From contig NC_085112.1 of the NCBI RefSeq assembly GCF_030269925.1, positions 8,247,501 through 8,311,500 of the forward strand: a stretch of 64,000 nt of DNA, given 5' to 3'. This document shows positions 48,301 through 60,300 of the stretch, one piece after another. The notes beneath the pieces are model-generated. The model searched no databases. It was given only the letters and a program-made list of their open reading frames with translations, and was not told where the DNA came from. Position 1 is the stretch's first letter. Every line of letters begins with the position of its first letter. Source of the stretch: Bombyx mori. Lineage: Eukaryota > Arthropoda > Insecta > Lepidoptera > Bombycidae. A program made the translations under genes and the position numbers.

Positions 48301-51300
48301 ATGCTATGACACTGATTACTTTGAATTTAAATTTAGGGTTGTGTTATTTTATTTTAAAATTACTTATTTTGAAATTAGTGTTTATATCGTTTGATTTTGT
48401 TTCGACGTTATAGATAATATCCGAATGTTGTTCTCCAACTGATACCTACTCTTTTCAGATATAAGTTTATGTTAATGTTGTTCTGAATTATTTGTTTGGT
48501 GTTGATGCTCGTACTGAATCGTACGTAGGTCATTCGTGATGGGTTTTTTATGAATAAGTGTATCTTTTGAACATTACCTCGGATATATTTATAACATTTT
48601 ATTTACAATTCCATCGAAATAAAACCACTTTCGACGTGAACATAACAAATAAAATGTATAGATATTAACAGAGACGTTCTGAAATTACTTAGCAAGTCTT
48701 TGACTTAAAGCCACAAGAAATTAATTGAGTTTTTCTCACAGTTTAACTAATCTCAAACGTCGGCTCGTACTGAAACAATTTCATTTAAAGTAACGCGTTA
48801 CAACTAATACAAGACGGTTGCCTTGTGGCGCCTTATTAAAGATTCTCTGTCCTCAGAAACATTTCGTGCGACGTAAATTACGATACGCTGGCATTATAAA
48901 TCTAAGTAATCTCGTTTAACATCGAAAACAGAGGAGTTTTTACTACAAGTATATTCATTTTATTTAAATTTATGCTGTGAGATGTAAAATTAAAAGTCAA
49001 CAAGTAATTGCTTTAGTTAATCTGAAGTTTACACCGCACTTGTGGCTTAAAGGTATTATGTGCGTCTCTCCTGCCAGAAGTTATAAGTTTGAAATATAGT
49101 AAGCATTAATAAGCCCGGTCGGAGGATTTGACCTATCCGACGCGCGCGTCTGGGGAACACACAGCCGAAGTCGTCCGAAATATGTCTTATCGGATACCCT
49201 GGATCCACTCTCAGTGCTTTTAGGCTCTTCAAGCGCCGGTCACGGTCCTCGTCGAGCTCTTCGATTACGACGAACTTACGAGTGCATTGAGTTTCTCGCC
49301 GGAACTTCTTAGTGAGTCGCGATTCCGATCCGATGGTAGATTCAGCGAAGCACTGCTCTTGCTAGGGCTAGGGTAAGCAAATTCCGTCAGATTGAGTCCG
49401 TGAGCTCACCTACCCATCCGCGCGTAGCTGGAATAGCCTGGAATAATCTTAGGCTTTCAACAAATTGTTAGGGAAAAAAAAGGATTTTATAATTACAACA
49501 AATAAGAAAATTTTGAATTTAAGTTAAATGGGTGAATGGATCTTAAGCATTCGCTGACGGAAACATTGTGGATTATATAGTTAGTTACCTTAAAATACAA
49601 CTCAAAGTTCGACCCCATGTCTTTAATAATAAAAACAGGTCCTTTATTGATTTCTCATTTACTATCTTGGTGGTACTACTCCATACCATATAAAGAATGA
49701 TCCCTGTAATGCAAACAAGAACTATATAAACTTACAACTCAATCAAATGAGCGATACGCGAATAAAAATTGTTCAAGAAGAAAAAAAAACATTAAAATTT
49801 AAGCACTAAACGTGAATATGATAGAATTGTGCGAACTTGGTTAAATATTGAGTAAATACTGTAATATTTCAAGTAACTATGTCATCTAAGAGATACATCT
49901 GAAATAATTTTGTGGCTGAAACAATGGAGTCTGTATTTGAGTGCTTTATGGATATAACGGTTCGAAAACCTGACAAACTGACAATTGCACACGGGGGTCC
50001 CTGTTCGATTGCCGGTAGGACTTTTAAGACTGTAATTATCATTCTTAAAAATAAATTTGTATACTAAAGATTTGAAAGAAACGAGAAAGGAATACAGTAT
50101 ATACGTTTTGATTAATCATCATCATATTATCATAAAATAAATAATAGTTTAAAAAACTAACAAAATACGCCTTTATAGAAAATCCAACTAAAAAATAGAA
50201 AAGAAAATTTAATAAATTTGAATTAAAAATAGTGTAAGAAAAAATGATTTTATTAAAAAAAAATTAAAATTTATATTTAAAATTATTAGTAAAAAAGCGT
50301 GGGGTGCTTTTCAGGATATTATCAAAAGCGTATTTTGTTAGTTTTTTTAAACTATTATTTATTTTTTCATTTTTAGTTGAATTTCAATTTTTTAAATATT
50401 TTTTTAAATATTGAATTGTCATCGGTCCTTAATAAGTATACAAAATTTCGAGTTAATCCGACGTTTTGAAGGGGGTCAAAATCATGTTCAAAGATTCCGT
50501 TACAAACATACCTACATACATACGTCTGAAGCTAAGGAAAGCGTATTAATATATTTTCCCATTTTAGTTAAGAGCAAAATATTATTTGACGTTTGTCACG
50601 TCAATGAAAGACTAGTTATTGTTTTGTTAAAGGAATAAATGTGATATTTTATAATTCATTTCTATGGTCTTTAGATGCTGATAGGATTACGTGCTGCGAT
50701 AATAATGGTCTTCTCGCATTGGATGCTACAACCAACCCATTCTGCGCTCCTATATTGGTACCACCGAACGATCCTGTACATTCCCCCCAAGGTACTCAAT
50801 GTATGAACTTTGTGAGGACCACTTCAACTAGGGACAGAGGTTGTACACCTCCGAATGCACCTGCTGAACCGGTAAGTAAAAATATTTGTTACTAGCGGAC
50901 GGCTCCGGCTCCGCTCGGGTCTTTAACAAAAATTTCAACGATATTTGACGTTGTTTTATTTTTTTAAATAAAAGAAGTATTTTATTGTAGCGTAACTATA
51001 ATAGTTAGACATAATATGCTGTCGACACTTTTTGGAAATAATAATGTGTTCTACAAAGTCGTAGTACATTATTTTATTCTATCATCAATAGTTTTCGCAG
51101 GGCACGAGATGTAAAGAATATTTTAGGTAATTTTTTTACACCTTGGGTTACATTATTGGAGTTTTAGTAAGGATTCCTAATTTTTTCAAAAAAGATTATA
51201 GCCTATGTCACTCGGGAATAGTGTAGCTTTCAAACAGTGAAATAATTTTTCAAATCGGTTCAGTAGTTTCAGAGCCTATTCAATACAAACAAACAAACAA

Positions 51301-54300
51301 ATCTTTCCTCTTTATAATATTAGTATACTTAGATAGATTTAATGCCGGTAAATTGACGTCTAAAAGTAAGGCGTCCTTGTCTTTTAGTTTCTTTTTCTTA
51401 GATTTTTTAGATTGTGTTTCATTTTCGAGTTTTATTTTGATCTTTAAGTAGATAGTATAAATTATTGTCAGACTATTTCAGAAGTGTGTTTTATTTAGAC
51501 ATAGGCACGGTATTTAGCTCACGGCTTACGCGGTGTTACGAGTATATTATAATCGCCATACCACCCCAGCCCACACACCGCAACGCATTGTTGCTACGCG
51601 GCAACAGACCGGATGATGGTAATAACCCGTGCGATCTCACAACACTTGGGGGGCTTTCCACTAGTAATATTGCAAATTTAAGAAGAGTTGACCATTGAAT
51701 ACTAATTGAAAGATCGACGTAAAGTTATATCTGATTCAAATAATAAGAATTTTGTCTGTAATAATGTTAGCTCAAGGTCACCTAATAAGTTTGTTGTGGC
51801 CATTCACGTAGTGTGAAATTCTCGGTAAGAGCTTACTATAGAAATGATCCTATGAAATAAAGTCTTAAAATAGATTTCAGTGAAACATTTCGATAAGGAA
51901 AAGGAATATTTCGAATATAACTGTTTGCTAATGAAAGTTAGACGTTTGACAAATAACTTAACTAATTTAATATGTATGTGATCCAAGCCTGACTCGGAGA
52001 ATTAAAATTACTTTTACTGTTTAATCTCGCGATTTTTATTGTCGTTTATATTATATAAAGTCTAGATTACTTAACATCCGGGATCCACTTATTATTATAT
52101 ATGGGGGGTTATACATATATGGGGAAGATGAAAACCAAAATAAAAGAAACTGGCAGATCTCAAGATACTATATTGGTTCTCTGTGAAATGAAACGTAAAA
52201 GTCGGGAAATAATTTTTATAGAGAAATAGACGGTAGTTAGCACAATATTCAAATGTCATCAATCAATATTCGAATAACATCTTCGTCTTCCGTGACCACG
52301 AAAACTGTCAAGTATACGTAACGTTGGAACTAATATAATGACAATAAAAAATACGAAATTAAAACATTAAAGTACTTTTAATTGTCTAAACGCGGAAATC
52401 GAAGAATATACACTAGCGAGCAAAAGTTTGGAATCACTTGCAGATGTTGCATTGAATACAGCTGATGTACCTAGTGAAAAATTATTTTCGTTCGCGAAAA
52501 CTCGGATTGTTATCGGAATACGATGACATCTGAACTGTCAATCAATGATAATATTAAATGAGTGATAATTTCCATAGACCTTTACTATATCCATTTCATA
52601 TCCATTAATATGGAACTTTATTGTTTAGTGTCAAATGTCTAAATGAATAATGTCATTTTATAATAGAGAGATGTTACAAACATAGCAATTACTACTTAAA
52701 ACGGGATATTTACCAGTCTATTATACGAAATGAGTTCCCAATATTTTTAGTAATAATTGTTATGTTCGTGACCATGTTAGTTTAAATTATAATTATGTTG
52801 TATCTGACTTAACGTACTGGCCCTTAACAGTAGCTGAGCCATCGATGCTTGTCTATACAAAAATAATCTAGTAACCCAGTCGACTCGTGTCCGACATATC
52901 TTTTGCGTTCCTGGAAACACAAAAGTTGCTGGTTAAAGAGCTATTTGCTATTTCTCATAGTTTAATTTGAAGAAATTTTATCATGCATAAAATGGGTTCA
53001 ATAGATTAGTAGTAGGCAATTGAGATGTATGAAAATAGATGGACATCAAAGCATTTACGGCACCTCGTTTCGTAATACCAAATAACTTGTGATTTATCAT
53101 TACTTTTAAATTATATCAAAAATCAGACATTAACATAATTTAAATACAAAATTTCAACCTAACCTTTCATTATTATTTTTAATAAACTGAAACAAAATAT
53201 TATAGTCCCTAAGGTGTGTTTCGTTAACATTTTCATAAAAGGCTACAATTAAATAACAATCAGCTTTAATTCATTTAATTATGTGTTAGAAATAATTTTG
53301 GTCTTATAATACATTGTTGTTATTAAACAGAAGAACAGTTCGATCTATCTATAAATTTAAAATGAAAAAAATCAACGTTTATTGATGAGTGATTTTTTCG
53401 CTCAGTTTTCGTGTAGAGTTTCAGTTTGGGAATTTTAAGTCTTAGAAAGACTTAAATCTCTGTTTTTTGTAAATAGTAAGTTCATTAAACAGCCCACAGA
53501 ATCTAAACCCAAACTTAAATTTATCAATAAGTGGACCATTTCGTTACCGTACTTAAGATCGATCTTGAAGATAATAGCGGTTTATTGATATTAAAGGTTA
53601 CATATTATAGCACTTTCATAATATAAATACACGTTATCAATCATTGTATGTATACACAGTGTATAATTGGATTCTGTGGGATTTTCATTGTTTTATTTAT
53701 CCGACATCTGGCCGACATTTTTATGGATTTGCTTCCAGTTAACGACTGTGACTGCTTACATGGATCTTTCTTTGGTCTACGGAAGCAGTGCTGGTCAAGC
53801 AAATCCCATTAGAGCAGGAGCTGGTGGAAGATTGCTAACCATTCTGAGGAAGGGTCAAGAATGGCCTCCCCAGGATCCCAATGTCACGTTAACTTGCGAG
53901 TCTGCAAAATCACCCAATGAACCTTGTTACTTAGCCGGTAAGTATAGTGAATAAAATTTTATATGCTTAAACGGCAATTTGCTCGATAACCAACGACTTA
54001 GGCTGGTTTTTTTATATAATTTATATTTTATTAAATTAACTTTTACGGAAAATTAAAAGTCTGGTATTAAAAATTCTAGTTTTTTAATTATGTATATTAT
54101 TAAATGATCTCGTGGTTTACGTGATGTTTACCGGGGTCTGTAAATATCACAACTTGAATGGCGACATCCATCTTGAGATATGATGTCGAACACTTGGAGC
54201 CTTCACGAGTCTTACCAAGAAGTAATGAACAAATACCAATATCCAACTGGAATCGTTATTCAGTTACTGAACAACATTCTGAGTCATAATTTTACTAAAA

Positions 54301-57300
54301 AATATATTCTCAGGTGACATCAGAGTGAATCAGAATCCTCAACTGACGGTGCTGCAGATAATTCTTCTTCGCGAACATAACCGCATCGCCGACACGCTTA
54401 GTCGACTCAATCCTCATTGGGACGACGAGACCCTGTTCCAGGAAGCAAGACGAATACATATTGCCGAAATACAGCACATCAATTACTACGAATACCTTCC
54501 TATTTTCCTTGGTATGCATGAACAAATAGTTAAACAGAAAGCACCACAGATAACGGAGGCCTCAGTTGGATTGTTTAGCGATGTTTGAATTGCGAGCTCT
54601 TAATGATCCACTTAAAGCTCTCCACTTTGAAAAAATTCAGTTCTTATTTTAAATTACCGAACACGGGCTTATGAACGAAGTGTGCGATGAAACAAGAACA
54701 TTGTGTGATAAAAATTTAAGTGGAAATATATGTATCTAATTTGCCTAATTATTGGGCGTATTGTAAGCCCCTACAGGGTCTACCCATTTCTCTCTTGAAA
54801 TAAGTTTTTCGGTTTGAACAGTGGGATAGCTGTTGTATCATTCAATTGGGACTACAATCTTATGTCTCACTCAAGAAAATCACGTTTTTATAATTCTTTT
54901 TGTAACCTCTAATATCATATAGGCTGTGAATTCTTTCATATTCTGGTTATTAAATAAAAAAAATATAGTTTTATAACAGGAGAATTTTCACAGGTTTCGA
55001 AAACATGGTGAAAAACAAGTTAATCTACCCCGGAGCACATGGTTATGTAAACGATTATAATCCAAACGTTGATCCCACGATCTTAGATGAGCACGCTACT
55101 GCCGCTTTCAGACATTTCCATACGTTGATCCGAGGTTATTTAAAGTAAGTACAATTTGAACTAGTACGATACTCAATATACCTTGTTCACCAATATAAAT
55201 TCAAATTCAAATCCAAATTCAAAATCATTTATTTCAACTTAGATGTCAGTATGACACACTTGTTGAATGTCAAAATACAAATAACAATGTTAACTCTACT
55301 ATTATAGTATAATGATCTGAAAACTGGCTTTATGTATTCTTATATATATATCTTATATATATGTTGGCATTTTAATTTAATTAACAAGTTATACCCATTA
55401 GTGTATTAAAATTAGTTTATTATACATTTATTTATGATGGCTAGATTCTATTGATAATAATTAAAGTAGCTCATAGCTTTGTCAAGTAAAATTCCGAATA
55501 AATAAATCTAAGTAGGTTCTAGGACTATGGTCTACTTCTAATTACGATAATATAAATAAAACTAAACAAGCATTAAATACTATTTTCGTGATGACAATAC
55601 AAGCTTTTAGATAGATTAGTTTTTTGTAAGAGAAAAAAAAAAACAAAAATACAGCTACAAGTCTACAAAGTAGATTTGCTGCATGAAAATATTACATTTT
55701 GTTATCCAGAGAAAATTCAGAAACAAAATTTTACAAGTAGTAGCTGAACTGGATATGAAGTTGCAAAAAGTCCTAGAGACTTGAGCAATCCCCACTATTA
55801 CAAACTTTGCGACGTCTTTCGCTGTAGGTAATTTTGTTGAGCTTTTCCTGCGCTTGAATAGGATGAGACTATATAAAGACTAGATATTACCGTCTGATTT
55901 TATGATTCACGTTCAATAAGCTCGAAGTGAAACTGTAAATCTGTTTATTATCGGAACAAAAGAAAATAAAGCCTCAGAAAGATTCGAACGTGATTGTCTC
56001 TGGAGCTTACTTTGCTTGCAAGGTTTGTTAATTTGAATAAATTATCATACTTTACTATTAAAAAAAAATTGCCCATCCGCTGTTAAGTAGTGGAGTCTAG
56101 AAATATCACAACAGAAAGCTCTCTTCTACCTTGAGACATGAGGTTTAATTCTCAATTCGTTGATTTTTATTGTATGATGTAATTTCTTAATCATGGTTTC
56201 CTTAATCGTTCGTAAATAAGCGTTAAGTACATGTATACATATTTAATTTTAAAAAAAAACTAGCCACCGGGTTTTGAACACAGGTATTGTCGTATCGCTG
56301 GATATTCGTAAAGCAGTCGTCTTATCCTTTAGGCCATGATGCCAAATGTCCCAAGGGTCTATTCTAGTTTCAGCTTGACTATACTACAATAGGAAAGTAC
56401 AGATATCTATGTCGATTAGACGTACATTGCGGCTTCACCTGCGTTAGATTAGCGGTACAGAAATAATGAAAAACACTTTCCCAGGATATATTTCACTTTT
56501 TGGTTAATAAATTATCAGTCAACAGATTGTTTAGCGCGTAAAATGACAAACTTGCGAACGCATTGTCGTCCTTATTATGCGTTACCCGGCGTTTCCCGAG
56601 TAATGTAATATATTTGCCATGATAAAGTATTCAGCTAACTTTGAACAAAATCTTTTGGAAATCCCTTCATCCATTTTTGCGCGATTAAAAAAAACCTTAT
56701 GTAAAATAATATTATACATGCTATATAAAATAAATATTTATTTTTTTAACGGTAAAGTAATTCTTTCTTTAGCTTGAAATTAAGATACATATTATATATT
56801 CATATTATACATATAAGATATTCTTTATTTACAACTAGAATCTTTGTTTTTATTTTTTTATTCTTTGACAAATTATTCTCATCATTTTCTTGTAAGATAA
56901 TTTAGTATTCCAGTTATTTTTGTCATTATACAGTCAAGAGATATGTAATGAATATCACCTATTAAAAAAGTTGAAGAACACTCAAAAATAAATATATTCA
57001 TTTAATTTTATAAAGAATTAACATTCAAAAGAAGTAAACATTATCGCAAAAACAATTTTAGAGTAATGAATACCGCTAGACCTGTTTAATTTTTATTCAT
57101 ATAATTTACTCCATAGTATTCATTGTAATCTAAATGTTAGGCTTGAATTGGAACGAATTCGTAAATTCAGAAGAATTGAAAGATAATTTACTACTTAGAT
57201 CGAAGGTTAAAAAATTCAAATTTATTTTACCTATCGTTGAGTGCTATAATTTATCATGCAACTATTTTGTGTTCAATTCCAGCTGGCTGTTACAATTTTT

Positions 57301-60300
57301 TCTAATGAAATATGTATAATTGAAGGTTAAATTTTTTTTAAATTTTCGACTCTATTTATAGAGCTTATCATATAGCAAGTATCCAATTAACTTTCCAACT
57401 TATGATAATTCGTATTGGATAAGGTATATTGTGAACTAGCATAATATATTATGTATCTTTATTTATTATTTATAGCACGTGTATACTACTCGAGCAGCGG
57501 ATAATTTTGGTTTCCAAATAAAAAAGTTATCATATCATACAAAGTCTACTGAGGCTTCCTTATATCTTCGGTTGTCGATGCCCTTATAGAACCAATAAAG
57601 ACACCACCACGCGTTTCCGATCCAGTGGTAGCCTCGTCGTCAGCTTCGAGCCCCGTGAGCTCACCTACTAGTTAAGGTTAAGCTGAAGTGGTCTCAAAAA
57701 AACCACCATGTAGCCTGTAAATTCATTTCACTAGCTATGCCTATATAAAAATCATGATCGTGAATTTTTTTTTTTTCTTAGGTGGGTGGACGAGATCACA
57801 GCCCACCTGATGTTAAGTGGTTACTGGAGCCCATAGACATCCACAACGTAAAGGCGCCACCCACCTTGAGATATAAGTTTTAATTAAATCATAATAAAAT
57901 AAATAAAGGAAAATTAAATTGACAGGTTAATATCGGAACGTCGTGAACTCGTCGGGGCGGTTCGTATGAGCGACTGGTTCAACAGACCCTTGCTATTGGA
58001 AATCAACGACTCCTTCAACAACTTGGCAAGAGGCCTTACTGTTCAGGAACAAGGCTTCAGCGATCAATTTTGGGACACGGAAATTACACAGTTCATGTTT
58101 AAGTGAGTTTCTTAACCAACTTCTGCTCGTAGCTTTTTTTTTTACCTCTTAGCTGGGTGGACGAGCTCACAGCCCACCTGGTGTTATGTGTTTACTGGAG
58201 CCTATAGACATCTAAGACGTAAATGTGCCACCCACCTTGAGATATGAGTTCTAAGGTCTCAAGTATAGTTACAACGGCTGCCCCGCCCTTCAAACCGAAA
58301 CGCATTACTGCTTCACGGCAGAAACAGGTAGGGCGGTGGTATCTACTCGCGCGGACTCACAAGAGGTCCTACCACCAGTAGTTGTATCGATAATGTACCT
58401 ATAATGCAAGCTACTTACGTACTAACACCCTATTGATTACTACTATTCATTCGAATTTAATTAACTAAGTTTCAAGTATATTTCTTTGTTGTAAATAAAT
58501 CCATAGGATTGACATATTTCTCCATTCAAATAGCATGTGTGTTATTGTTAACTTTTATTATCAATGTATCTTTGTTTAGTTTTAGTTCTGCCATTCTTAG
58601 AACACTAAAGAAGCTAATTTTATCAGAATTTATCAGATAAAGTCCATTTCTTTTTCGATTTCTTTTAATATGTTCCAAGTTGAAACCTCTACCGAGAATG
58701 TCTCAGTAAAATGTGTACTCCAGCGATCTTATTACAAATTGGAGAATTGTTTTGTGGGTGTTTTGACTATCGCAAAAATATTATGGGAGGTACAATTCAT
58801 TATTTGATCTTATCGTATTCTTCTTTGTTTATTAGCATTTACAAGTATTCTGTCGTGCTTGACAGATAATAATACTCTTCTACAAACATGATTTTCGTGT
58901 ATTTTGTGAGACTGTTGACTTGCTGTGAATATCTTGATTTGAATAGCTGTCGCCTACGTTCATTTCTTTTGCGGTCGTAAATAGTAAAAAGGTATGTGAT
59001 ACATAGCTCCTGCTTATTCCATGTAAAATCTGCAGGTCAGGTCTTCTTTTTTTTTAATTAATTAGATGAGTGGACGAGCTCACGGCCCACCTCGTGTTAA
59101 GTGGTTACCGGAGTTCATAGACATCTACAACGTAAATACCGCTACCCACATTGAGACCAGAGTTCTAAGGTCTCAGTTGTAACGGTACGACGGTTGCGCG
59201 ACCCTTCAAACTAAAACGCATTACTGCTTCACGGCAGAAATAGACGTGGTGGTGGTACCCGTGCGAACTCAAAAGACGTCCTATCTCATTTGTAGCAACA
59301 CCCAAAGTTCTATGACATGTCCTTCTTCAAACGAGGTTTGCGGAGAGTACTTAATGGTAGGCAGCGGCTTGGCTCTGCCCCTAGCATTTCTGACGTCCAT
59401 GAGCGACGGTGACCACTTACCATCAGGTGGGCCGTATGCTTGTCTGCCTACAACGGCAATAAAAAAATAAACGATTGAGTCTTGTTGGTCTAGTCTGTAT
59501 TCGTTCCACTGTAATTTTTGGTATGATTTTAGTCTATCATAATGCGTCTTGAACAAAAGAATTGGGTTCCAAAATTCTGATAAATATTTGTTGATACATT
59601 GTCATCGTAACCACAATCGAACTTGAACGCGAACCCTCGACGATTTTTTATCAAATCTAAAAGCACTATACCTTAACAAAAAAAAGAAAGAAAAATATTT
59701 AGTTATATCCTATATTACATTCGAAAAAAAAAATATTGCGAGCGAGGCCATATATTATATCTATTTATATTATATTAATACGAGTTACTATTTTATCAAG
59801 TAATATTATAAGTTTGGAGGCTAGATAGGTCTGGGTATATTTGAATAAATTTTTTTCTGCTTCTGCTTCTTAATATTCTAAGTTCTTGACTGGATTAGCG
59901 TGTGGATTTTTGTCAGTAATAATCTTTTCTGATCTAATCTGGCTGCCACTTTTTTATTGATATCCCTTTTCCTTATAGGCGCAATAATACATTTGGCGGC
60001 GATTTACGAGCTACAGATATCCAACGCGGTCGAGATCACGGGCTAGGTACTTACGCGGTGACTCGTGCAGCCTGCGGCCTGCCAGTGCCAAAAAGTTTCC
60101 GGGACATGCAAGATTTTATGTCAACGGAGGTTGTTATAGTATAATTAAATCTTACAAATGTCTAATTTATTAACTGTTTTTTAAGCTACACTCGGCGGCA
60201 GATAGAGGCAAATGGCGTGGAATGGTCCGTAATAAACTCTTGTGGCGAGGAGGTGGTCACGACCCTTAGTCTTGAGGAAACCGAAGCAAGAAGAAGAAGC

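Noticed and set aside
54512..54588. Extension of exon 6 to the stop at 54588
   Set aside because: Open by chance for 25 codons; joining at 54511 to exon 7 restores the conserved FLGFENMV sequence.
60130..60143. Read-through end of the peroxidase after exon 9
   Set aside because: It would drop conserved exons 10-11, which are present and in phase.
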